A DNA stretch of 64,000 nt, taken from the NCBI GenBank assembly GCA_023391535.1, contig JAEWAU010000044.1, forward strand, positions 1-64,000, read 5' to 3'. The stretch comes from Bacillota bacterium (GTDB taxonomy: Bacteria > Bacillota > Clostridia > Oscillospirales > Ethanoligenentaceae). The position numbers were made by a program, and so were the translations under genes. Below, one piece after another: positions 33,488-41,170 of the stretch. How positions within the stretch are numbered: the first letter of the stretch is position 1; every line of letters starts with the position of its first letter. A model generated the notes under the pieces. The model ran no database searches. It saw only the letters and a program-made list of their open reading frames with translations, and was not told where the DNA came from.

Positions 33488-36130
33488 ATGAAACTTCTTG
33501 TTTTGGACGGCAACAGCATCCTCAACCGGGCCTTTTACGGCATCCGCGTGCTCACGACGCGCGACGGCCAGTTCACCAACGGGGTCTACGGCTTTGCGAA
33601 CATCCTGTTCAAGCTGCTGGACGAAACGGCCCCGGACGCGGTGGCCGTGGCGTTCGACGTGCACGCGCCCACCTTCCGCCATAAGCGTTACGACGCCTAC
33701 AAGGCGGGCCGCAGGCCCATGCCCGACGAGCTGCGCCCGCAGATGCCGCTTTTAAAGGAGCTGCTCGACAAGCTCGGCTATGTGCGGCTGGAGGCCGAAG
33801 GCTGGGAGGCCGACGACATTCTGGGCACGCAGGCGCGCGCCTGCGCGGCGCGCGGGGATACCTGCATCATCGCCACCGGCGACCGCGACAGCCTCCAGCT
33901 CGTGGGCCCCGCCACCACCGTGCTGCTGGCCGGCACCAAAGCCGGGCGGCCCGAAACCACGGTCTATAATCTCGAAGCCATCCGGGAAGCCTACGGCGTG
34001 GAGCCGCGCGCGCTCATCGAGGTGAAGGCCCTGATGGGCGACAGCTCCGACAACATCCCCGGCGTGGCGGGCGTGGGCGAAAAAACGGCGCTCATGCTCA
34101 TTCAGAAGTACGGCACCGTGGAGCAGATCTACGGGAACCTGCCGGAGCTGGAAATCCGCGATTCGCTGCGCAAAAAACTCGAGGCGGGGCGCGAGAGCGC
34201 CGCGCTCAGCCGGGAGCTTGCCGAAATCCACACCGACGCGCCCGTGGAAACCGAAATCGAAAAGCTGCGCCCGCGCGCGTGCGACCGCGAGGGGCTCATC
34301 CGGCTGCTCACAAAGCTCGAATTTTACAAGCTCATCGAGCGTCTGGGCCTTTCCGGCCCGGCGCCGGAACCCGCCGCGCCCGCCGAAGGCGCGGAAAAGC
34401 AGGGGACCGTGCGCGCGGCGGCCGACGCGGAAGCGGTGTGCGCGCGGGCGCGCGGCGAGGGCGAGGCGGTTTTCTGCCTGGAGGGCGCCGGGGAACCGGG
34501 GGCGGGCGCGTTCGGCTCCGTTGCCTTCGCGTTTGAAGACGGCGTGGAGCTGCTGCTGCCGGGCGAAACGGCGGGCATGGACGAGGCGCTGCGCGCGCTG
34601 CTGGCGGATGCTTCCGTGAAAAAGCGCACACACGACCTCAAACAGGCCTATGCCTCCTGCCGCGCCGCGGGCACGGAGCTTGCGGCGGCGGGGGAGCGCG
34701 CGGTTTTCGACACGCTGCTCGCGGGCTACGTGCTCGACCCGCTTTCCTCGGGCTACGAGCCTTCGCGCCTGTGCGACGCGATGGGCGTTCCCGTTCCCGC
34801 GCCCGCCGTGCCGGAAGGTCTGCCCGAAAAGGCCGGGGCGCTCGCGCGCCGCGCCGCCGCCGTGCGCGCCGTGTGGGAGAAGCTCGCCGAAAAGATCGCG
34901 CGCAACGGGCAGGAAAAGCTGCTCTACGAAGTGGAGCTGCCGCTGTGCCGCGTGCTGGCGGATATGGAGGCCGAGGGCTTTGCGGTGGACGCCGAGGGCA
35001 TCCGGAGCTTCGGGGAGGAGCTCGGGCGCAAGCTCGAAGGCATTGAGCGCGGCATCTACGACGCCGTGGGCTACGAATTCAACCTCAATTCCCCCAAGCA
35101 GCTCGGCGAGGCGCTGTTCGATAAATTGGGCCTGCCGCCCAAACGCAAAACCAAAACGGGCTATTCCACCGACGCCGACGTGCTCGAATCGCTGCGCGGC
35201 TACCATCCGGTGGTGGACGGCCTGCTCGAATACCGCCAGCTTTCTAAGCTCAAATCCACCTACACCGACGGGCTTTTGAAGGTCATCGCGCCGGACGGGC
35301 GCATCCACTCGAGCTTCAACCAGGTGGAAACGCGCACGGGGCGCATCAGCTCCACGGAGCCGAACCTCCAGAACATCCCGGTGCGCTCCGAGGTGGGGCG
35401 CGAGTTGCGCCGCTTCTTCGTAGCCAAGCCCGGCTGCGTGCTCGTGGACGCCGACTATTCCCAGATCGAGCTGCGCATCCTCGCCCACATCGCGGACGAC
35501 AAGGCCATGCGCGACGCGTTCAACAACCATGTGGATATTCACGCGCTCACGGCGTCGCAGGTGTTCCGTGTCCCGCTCGAGCTGGTGACGCCGCTCATGC
35601 GCTCGCGCGCCAAGGCCGTGAATTTCGGCATCGTCTACGGCATCGGGGCGTTTTCGCTCTCGCAGGATATCGGGGTAACGGTGCGCGAGGCGGACAGCTA
35701 TATCAAGGGCTACCTCGCAACGTTCTCGGGCGTGCGGGATTACATGGAGCGCGTCATCCGCGAGGCGCACGAGAAGGGCTATGTGGAAACGCTGCTGGGG
35801 CGCCGCCGCGCGCTGCCGGAGCTTTCCTCCGGCAATCGCAACACGCGCAATTTCGGCGAACGCGTGGCGCGCAACACGCCCATTCAGGGCACCGCCGCCG
35901 ATATCATCAAAATCGCCATGATCCGCGTGCAGGAGCGCCTGCGCCGCGAAAACCTGCGCGCGCGGCTGATTCTGCAGGTGCACGACGAACTCATCGTGGA
36001 AGCGCCGGACGACGAGGCCGTGCAGGCCATGCTGATTCTGCGCGAGGAGATGGAGGGCGCGATGCCGCTTTCCGTAAAGCTCGAAGCCGACGTCCACTGC
36101 GGCGCAACGTGGTTTGCCGCCAAAGGCTGA
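33488..36130 (+). CDS. polA: DNA polymerase I
   Basis: An 880-aa repair and Okazaki-processing polymerase. The 5'-3' nuclease domain (about 1-290) includes GWEADDILGT and GVGEKTA. The middle exonuclease-like domain (about 305-470) lacks the metal-binding DxE (it reads FCLE), so proofreading is probably absent, as in Bacillus Pol I. The polymerase domain has motif A DYSQIELR (Asp656) and motif C VHDEL (Asp833). The site AAGGAAG precedes the ATG. Confidence 0.97.
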   Translation: MKLLVLDGNSILNRAFYGIRVLTTRDGQFTNGVYGFANILFKLLDETAPDAVAVAFDVHAPTFRHKRYDAYKAGRRPMPDELRPQMPLLKELLDKLGYVRLEAEGWEADDILGTQARACAARGDTCIIATGDRDSLQLVGPATTVLLAGTKAGRPETTVYNLEAIREAYGVEPRALIEVKALMGDSSDNIPGVAGVGEKTALMLIQKYGTVEQIYGNLPELEIRDSLRKKLEAGRESAALSRELAEIHTDAPVETEIEKLRPRACDREGLIRLLTKLEFYKLIERLGLSGPAPEPAAPAEGAEKQGTVRAAADAEAVCARARGEGEAVFCLEGAGEPGAGAFGSVAFAFEDGVELLLPGETAGMDEALRALLADASVKKRTHDLKQAYASCRAAGTELAAAGERAVFDTLLAGYVLDPLSSGYEPSRLCDAMGVPVPAPAVPEGLPEKAGALARRAAAVRAVWEKLAEKIARNGQEKLLYEVELPLCRVLADMEAEGFAVDAEGIRSFGEELGRKLEGIERGIYDAVGYEFNLNSPKQLGEALFDKLGLPPKRKTKTGYSTDADVLESLRGYHPVVDGLLEYRQLSKLKSTYTDGLLKVIAPDGRIHSSFNQVETRTGRISSTEPNLQNIPVRSEVGRELRRFFVAKPGCVLVDADYSQIELRILAHIADDKAMRDAFNNHVDIHALTASQVFRVPLELVTPLMRSRAKAVNFGIVYGIGAFSLSQDIGVTVREADSYIKGYLATFSGVRDYMERVIREAHEKGYVETLLGRRRALPELSSGNRNTRNFGERVARNTPIQGTAADIIKIAMIRVQERLRRENLRARLILQVHDELIVEAPDDEAVQAMLILREEMEGAMPLSVKLEADVHCGATWFAAKG

Positions 36131-36173
36131 CCTCCGGGCCGTGCACGTTTGCGCAGAAAGGTTTAGCCGTTTT

Positions 36174-36602
36174 ATGAAAACCATCCTGTTTGTATGCACC
36201 GGCAACACCTGCCGAAGCCCCATGGCGGCCGCTTTGTGCAATCTTCTGCTTGAGAGGAGCGGCGAAAACGGCATCCGCGCCGAGAGCGCGGGCCTTGCCG
36301 CCGCGCAGGGGGAACCCGCCGCCGCGAACGCCGTGCGGGCCGTGGCCGAGGCGGGCGGCGATCTTTCCGCCCACCGCGCGCGGCAGGTGACGCCGGAGCT
36401 TGTGGCGCGCAGCGCGGCCGTTTATGTGATGACCCCCGCGCACGCCGCCCTGCTCCAAAGCGCCTTTGCCGGCGCGGCGGGAAAAACGGCGCTGCTGGGC
36501 GCCGGAATCCCGGACCCGTTCGGCGGCGACCTTGCAACCTACCGGCGCTGCCGCGATGCCATCGCCGCCGCGCTGCGGGAGCTGCCCGAACTAAACCTGT
36601 AA
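36174..36602 (+). CDS. Low-molecular-weight protein tyrosine phosphatase
   Basis: A 142-aa enzyme of the LMW-PTP/arsenate-reductase fold. The P-loop is CTGNTCRS with nucleophile Cys8 and Arg14, and the general acid is Asp114 in DPFGG. Relatives include YwlE-type arginine phosphatases; Thr at the P-loop position after the central Asn (CTGNTCR) is the feature associated with YwlE, so phospho-arginine is a real possibility. ATG 36174 follows AGAAAGG and lies 44 bp after the polA stop. Confidence 0.9.
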   Translation: MKTILFVCTGNTCRSPMAAALCNLLLERSGENGIRAESAGLAAAQGEPAAANAVRAVAEAGGDLSAHRARQVTPELVARSAAVYVMTPAHAALLQSAFAGAAGKTALLGAGIPDPFGGDLATYRRCRDAIAAALRELPELNL

Positions 36603-36737
36603 AGGCGCGCGCCTTTTCATGCGAATATCCGGCTCAAAATCCGCGCCGTTTGCCCCAAACGGGCGTGCGGCTCCTACATAACGCGCGGCAGAAGTTTGCC
36701 GCAGACTGTTTTATTCAGAAAGGACTGGGAGATCCGA

Positions 36738-37193
36738 ATGGATGACCACTTGCGAGGCCTGCAGATCGTACCGATGCAGGCGAAGCACATCGAACCCCTT
36801 GCGGAGATTGAAAAGCTCTGCTTCTCGAGACCATGGTCGTATGAATCGCTGGCGGAGGAGCTTTCCAACCCGCTGGCCGTTTTCCTCGTGGCGGAGGAGG
36901 ACGGCGCGGTGGCCGGCTATGCCGGGATGCACCACGTGGTGGACGAAGGGTATATCACCAACGTCGCCGTCCGCCCCGAATTCCGCCGCCGCGGCGTCGC
37001 CACCGCGCTGGTGCACGCGCTCAGCGCGTACGCGGACGAAAACGGGCTGACGATGCTCACGCTGGAGGTGCGCGCCTCGAACCGCGGCGCCATTTCCATC
37101 TACCGGCGCGAGGGTTTTGCGCAGGAGGGCGAGCGGCGGGATTTCTACGAGGACCCGTCCGAGGATGCGCTCATCCTGACCAAACGGTACTGA
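36738..37193 (+). CDS. rimI: Ribosomal protein bS18 N-acetyltransferase (RimI)
   Basis: A 151-aa GNAT enzyme. The acetyl-CoA loop is RPEFRRRGVATAL, with ITNVAV before it and LEVRASNRGAISIYRREGF after it, as in RimI. It directly precedes tsaD, an order seen in many genomes where rimI belongs to the tsa cluster; tsaB and tsaE are not here. ATG 36738 follows AGGACTGGGAG. Confidence 0.9.
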   Translation: MDDHLRGLQIVPMQAKHIEPLAEIEKLCFSRPWSYESLAEELSNPLAVFLVAEEDGAVAGYAGMHHVVDEGYITNVAVRPEFRRRGVATALVHALSAYADENGLTMLTLEVRASNRGAISIYRREGFAQEGERRDFYEDPSEDALILTKRY

Positions 37194-37366
37194 CGGTTCC
37201 GGCATTTCCAGAAGAGACGGACGCATTCCGAAACGCGGCCGTGCTCCCTCGTTTATGGAACTGCGGCGGGAATTGCAACACGGATGCGGCCACGGCCGTT
37301 CGGAGCGGGGAAAAAGCCGGCTTTTTCTGCGCCCTCGCCGGCATGGCTGCGGGAAAGGTAAACCAT

Positions 37367-38392
37367 ATGGATATCCTGGCGTTTGAATCCTCCTGCGACG
37401 AAACCGCCGCCGCGGTGGTGCGCGACGGGCGCCTGGTGCGCTCGAGCGTCGTCGCTTCGCAGGTGGATGTGCACCGCATATACGGCGGCGTGGTGCCCGA
37501 AATCGCTTCGCGCATGCACGCGGAGGTGATCGCGGGGCTTGCGAAGCAGGCGCTCGCGGAGGCGGGCTGCCCGTTTACGCAGATCGACGCAGTAGCCGTT
37601 ACCAGCGCGCCCGGCCTGATCGGCGCGCTGCTCGTGGGGGTCAACTTCGCGAAGGGCCTGAGCTTTTCGCTGGGCGTGCCGCTGGTGCCGGTGCACCATC
37701 TGCGCTCCCACATCGCCGCGAACTACATCGCGCACGCGGAGCTTGCGCCCCCGTTTCTGAGCCTCGTGGCCTCGGGCGGGCACAGCCACATTGTAAAGGT
37801 GGAGAGCTATACATCCTTTTCCGTGCTCGGGCGCACGCGGGACGACGCGGCGGGCGAGGCATTCGACAAGGCCGCGCGCTCGCTGGGCTTCCCTTACCCC
37901 GGCGGCGTGGCCATCGACCGCGCCGCGCGCCGCGGCAACCCCACCGCCGTGCCGTTCCCGCGCCCCAAAGTGGACGGCTCGCCCTACGATTTCAGCTTTT
38001 CCGGCCTGAAAACCGCCGTGGTGAACTTCGTGCACAACGCCAGGCAGAAGGGTGAGGCGGTGGCTGTGGACGACGTGGCCGCCTCTTTTCAGCAGGCCGT
38101 GGTGGATATGCTCGCCTCGCGCCTGATGCGGGCCGCCGAGGATACCGGCGCGCGCACCGTGGTGCTGGCGGGCGGCGTGGCCGCGAACTCCGGCCTGCGC
38201 GCGCGCGTGGAAGCCGAGTGCGCGGCGCGCGGGCTGCGGCTGTTCCTGCCGCCCCTCGCCCTGTGCGGCGACAACGCCGCCATGGTGGGCAGCCAGGCGT
38301 ATTACGAGTATCTTTCCGGCAGCCGCGCCGGGCTCGCGCTCAACGCCTGTGCCAACATGGAGATTTCGGCCTCCCTGGCGCAGGGAAGCTGA
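37367..38392 (+). CDS. tsaD: tRNA N6-threonylcarbamoyladenosine transferase TsaD
   Basis: A 341-aa metalloenzyme that, with TsaB/TsaE, transfers the threonylcarbamoyl group to A37 of ANN-decoding tRNAs. Metal ligands sit in HHLRSHIAANY; ASGGHS, DDAAGEAFDK and FSGLKTAV complete the ASKHA fold. ATG 37367 is preceded by GGGAAAGG and begins MDILAFESSCDET. A strong terminator follows 18 bp after the stop. Confidence 0.97.
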   Translation: MDILAFESSCDETAAAVVRDGRLVRSSVVASQVDVHRIYGGVVPEIASRMHAEVIAGLAKQALAEAGCPFTQIDAVAVTSAPGLIGALLVGVNFAKGLSFSLGVPLVPVHHLRSHIAANYIAHAELAPPFLSLVASGGHSHIVKVESYTSFSVLGRTRDDAAGEAFDKAARSLGFPYPGGVAIDRAARRGNPTAVPFPRPKVDGSPYDFSFSGLKTAVVNFVHNARQKGEAVAVDDVAASFQQAVVDMLASRLMRAAEDTGARTVVLAGGVAANSGLRARVEAECAARGLRLFLPPLALCGDNAAMVGSQAYYEYLSGSRAGLALNACANMEISASLAQGS

Positions 38393-38409
38393 CGGAGCCG
38401 CTCAAACGC

Positions 38410-38457
38410 AAAGGCCCCCGACGCACCCGGAAAACCGGGAGCGTCGGGGGCCTTTTT
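38410..38457 (+). terminator. Rho-independent terminator after tsaD
   Basis: AAAGGCCCCCGACGC pairs with GCGTCGGGGGCCTTT, with an inner CCCGG/CCGGG, and ends in TTTTT. It marks the left edge of the accessory-looking region. Confidence 0.95.
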
Positions 38458-38525
38458 CCGTTTGCCTGCGCGCGGTTCGGCGCCGCGAAAAATGAATCCG
38501 CGGAAAAGCGCGGAGCCGCGCCGGA

Positions 38526-38553
38526 TTGATTTTCCTGCCGATTATTATATAAT
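38526..38553 (+). promoter_or_regulatory. Promoter of the GNAT gene
   Basis: TTGATT (38526-38531), 16-bp spacer, TATAAT (38548-38553). About 110 nt of leader precedes the GNAT start; no believable ORF lies in it. Confidence 0.75.
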
Positions 38554-38660
38554 GGAGTTGAATATGCAGCCTGAGAAACGAACAAATGCGGATTCCGCCG
38601 TTTACGGCGGCCGGAACATACTGCGAAACGGCAGAATAAAACGGGCTGGAGAGGTTTTTT

Positions 38661-39173
38661 ATGATGATTCGTCCGGCAACGGGACAGGACATCCCTGAAA
38701 TTGCAAAAATATATACGGAAAGCTGGAAAAAGACGTACCGCACGCTTCTGCCGGACGCCTTTTTGGAGGGCCTTACGTACGAGCACGCGGAGCGCAAGTG
38801 GATGTCCTATCTCCGCGCGGAGGGGCAGGGGATTTTTCTCGCGGCCGGCGGCACGGGCGGCGTGCGGGGGTTCTCGGCGTACAAGCCGTTTCCGGAGCTT
38901 GAACGATGCCTGCTGCTGGATTCCCTGCACGTTCGCCCGGCGGCGCAGGGAAATGGAACCGGAAAAGCGCTGATTTTCGCGGTGGGCAAATATGCCCTTG
39001 AGGGCGGATATAGGAAAATGTCCATCTGCGTGATGAAGGGAAACGACCGGGCGGAGGGAATTTACACTCACCTCGGCGCGAAGCCGCGCAGGGATTTTAC
39101 GGACGATTTCGAGGGTACGGCGGTTCGCTCGTCGCTCCTGTTGTGGGATAATCTGAACGCTTTTGCCGTGTGA
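38661..39173 (+). CDS. GNAT-family acetyltransferase
   Basis: A 170-aa N-acetyltransferase of unknown substrate. The acetyl-CoA site is VRPAAQGNGTGKAL (about 93-106), preceded by LDSLHV. IAKIYTESWKKTYRTLLPDAFLE at the N-terminus resembles GNATs that acetylate small molecules. ATG 38661 (or the next codon, also ATG) follows GAGAGG. It is co-directional with the ACT-MBL gene 57 bp downstream, which suggests one transcript. Confidence 0.85.
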   Translation: MMIRPATGQDIPEIAKIYTESWKKTYRTLLPDAFLEGLTYEHAERKWMSYLRAEGQGIFLAAGGTGGVRGFSAYKPFPELERCLLLDSLHVRPAAQGNGTGKALIFAVGKYALEGGYRKMSICVMKGNDRAEGIYTHLGAKPRRDFTDDFEGTAVRSSLLLWDNLNAFAV

Positions 39174-39230
39174 AACAGCAAAATAGAATTTTCCGGGCCG
39201 TTCTTCCGGATACGGAAACAGGAGTGCCTT

Positions 39231-40718
39231 ATGCCGAAAAAAACGTTTATCACCACGATGCCGGACAAAGCGGGTGCGTTTCTGCGCGCGTCGGAAATCA
39301 TCTCGAAATGGGACGGAAACATCGTCCGCGTCAGCTACAACAAAGCGGTGGACTTGCATATGCTTTTCATCGATGTGGAAGCGTCGTTGGAAAGCCTGCG
39401 GATTATTGAAAAATCCCTTTGCGGCATCGGATATATCAACGAGAATCTCGCCAAAAAGCGCGTGATCGAGGTGCTCGTAAAGATTCCGGACCGGCCCGGA
39501 GCCGCCGTTCCGGTGCTCCGGATTTTGAACCGGTATCAGATCAATATCTCCTACATGAACTCCAATGCCGCGGGTGAAGCCTACCAGAATTTCAAAATGG
39601 GGCTGCTGATTGAGGACCCGGAAATCGTGAAGACGCTGCTCGACGAGATCAGCTTGGTTTATCCCGTCAACGTGATCGAATGCGACAGTTCGGAGGAGAA
39701 TCTCGACAATACGGTTTTTTATATCCGGCTCGCCAACGAAATGAAGACGCTGCTGAACTTAAGCGAAGATAAGGTGATGCAGTTCGTGTCCGAATCGAAC
39801 CGGATTCTTCAGGAGCTGCAGGCGGGCGGGGAGGATGCGAAAAAAGTATTCGACTATATCCGCAGATTCGCCCGCTTCATCAGCGAGTACCGCGGCGAAA
39901 AGTTTAAGGCCGATATCGAAACGCGGAAGCTCAGCGGCGGCGTTACGCTTACCAGCATCCAGCCGTATTGCGGAAGCAACACCTACGTCTTGAAAACTCC
40001 GAATGAATACGTGATGATCGATTCCGGCTACGCGGTGTACGCGCAGGAAATGCAAAAGATTTTCCGCGAGCTGTTTCCGGATTGGGAAAAGCGCGCGAAA
40101 CGGATTTACATCACGCACGCGGATGTGGACCACTGCGGCCTTTTATCACGCATCGAAAACGCCCGGATCATCGTCAACCGGAAAAGTGCGGACAGCCTGC
40201 GCAAGCAGGCGGAGGGGCTTCCCGATTACCGCGAGAACACCCCGCTGCGGTTCGGCTACAGCAAGATCAGCCGGATTATTTCCGGCTACGTTCCGCCGAA
40301 GGAGAGCGATTTGACGATACTGGACCGGGACACTCCCGAGAGCCACGAAAACCTGATTCCGATTGGGAACATGACGGTCGGGGACCTCGATTTTGCCGTT
40401 TTGGAGGGCAGCGGGGGGCATCTGTACGGCGAAATGGTCTATTCCTGCCCGGAAGCGGGGGTCGTTTTCACCGGCGATATTCTCGTCAATATTCACGGGT
40501 TCAGCAAGGAGCGCGCGGAATTCAATTCCCTCGCCCCGTTTCTGATGAAGAGCGTCAACGTCGATTCGCAGAAGGCGCTTGAAATGAGAAAGCAGACGGG
40601 CGCGCTGATCGACGCGATTTCGGAAATAAACGGCAAGCCGTGCGTCGTTTGCGGCGGGCACGGCCCGCTGTCGCTGCTGCGCGGCGGAAAGCTGGAACAT
40701 CTCGCCGCACAGAACTGA
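39231..40718 (+). CDS. Tandem-ACT / metallo-beta-lactamase fold fusion protein
   Basis: A 495-aa protein with an unusual layout. Residues about 1-75 and 78-150 look like two ACT domains (FITTMPDKAGAFLRASEI; VLVKIPDRPGAAVPVLRIL with a following INISYMNS strand). A helical linker (about 160-230) leads to a metallo-beta-lactamase fold (about 240-495) with the metal motif HxDxDH at His296, Asp298, Asp300, His301, a later GSGGHLYGE, FTGD and VCGGHGP. So an amino-acid-sensing regulatory part is joined to a metal hydrolase part. AGGAG precedes the ATG. I know no characterised protein of this layout; the substrate is unknown. Confidence 0.85.
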   Translation: MPKKTFITTMPDKAGAFLRASEIISKWDGNIVRVSYNKAVDLHMLFIDVEASLESLRIIEKSLCGIGYINENLAKKRVIEVLVKIPDRPGAAVPVLRILNRYQINISYMNSNAAGEAYQNFKMGLLIEDPEIVKTLLDEISLVYPVNVIECDSSEENLDNTVFYIRLANEMKTLLNLSEDKVMQFVSESNRILQELQAGGEDAKKVFDYIRRFARFISEYRGEKFKADIETRKLSGGVTLTSIQPYCGSNTYVLKTPNEYVMIDSGYAVYAQEMQKIFRELFPDWEKRAKRIYITHADVDHCGLLSRIENARIIVNRKSADSLRKQAEGLPDYRENTPLRFGYSKISRIISGYVPPKESDLTILDRDTPESHENLIPIGNMTVGDLDFAVLEGSGGHLYGEMVYSCPEAGVVFTGDILVNIHGFSKERAEFNSLAPFLMKSVNVDSQKALEMRKQTGALIDAISEINGKPCVVCGGHGPLSLLRGGKLEHLAAQN

Positions 40719-40769
40719 GAGAATAGAAAGGCCCGCCGAACCGGATGAGCCGCAAAAACGCTTTATCGC

Positions 40770-40785
40770 TTCGCCGCGCGGCGAA
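40770..40785. other. Perfect 16-bp palindrome
   Basis: TTCGCCGCGCGGCGAA, located 50 bp after the ACT-MBL stop and about 25 bp before a TATAAT (40809-40814) that could serve the peroxiredoxin fragment. It may be an operator or a weak hairpin; no T tract follows on the plus strand. The rest of this 280-bp gap shows nothing coding. Confidence 0.4.
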
Positions 40786-40998
40786 AGCAAAAAACGCTGC
40801 AGATTCTGTATAATCGGGTAAAAATACTACGAATCGGAGAGAAAAAACGCCTTTTTTGCCCCGCTGTCAAAAAAAAGTCCCGCGCATATGCTGAAATGGT
40901 ATGCGAAGAAAGCACACGAAAAAGCATGCGAAGAAAACGCGGCGGCCCGGCGGCGGAAAACCGCGGGAACCTGCGGCGCGAGGCGGGAGGCAGAGCGG

Positions 40999-41151
40999 AT
41001 GAGCGATTACAGGGCGCTGACCATCGGGGAAAAGGCGCCGCATTTTCAGGCGACCACGACATTCGGGCCGGTGAACTTTCCCGAGGATTACCGCGGGAAA
41101 TGGGTGGTGTTTTTCAGCCATCCGGGCGATTTCACGCCTGTTGCCGGTTAG
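40999..41151 (+). pseudogene. Peroxiredoxin (1-Cys/AhpC-TSA) 5' fragment
   Basis: A 50-aa remnant: MSDYRALTIGEKAPHF then FGPVNFPEDYRGKW and VFFSHPGDFTPV, the normal first third of a peroxiredoxin. The family motif continues FTPVCTTEF, where the Cys is the peroxidatic residue; here V is followed by Ala-Gly-stop, so the reading frame is replaced exactly at the Cys codon (about 41143). GGGAGG at 40985 precedes the start. The serine recombinase gene ends 20 bp further on. The missing two thirds was not found in this window. Confidence 0.85.
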
Positions 41152-41170
41152 ACGAAACGGATTGGCAGCG

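Noticed and set aside
33752..36274. An 840-aa open frame antisense to polA, and similar long antisense frames at 1688-3319, 3835-5511, 11709-13829, 20713-22356, 29282-30994 and 53642-55321
   Set aside because: They are mirror frames of well-recognised genes in GC-rich DNA, rich in Arg/His/Ala, without recognisable domains or ribosome sites.
36628..36665. Sixth copy of the dispersed palindrome
   Set aside because: AAATCCGCGCC matches one arm end, but the remainder does not align and there is no mirror arm.
38462..38698. A 78-aa ORF between tsaD and the GNAT gene
   Set aside because: It runs through the tsaD terminator and the GNAT promoter, lacks a ribosome site and overlaps the GNAT start.
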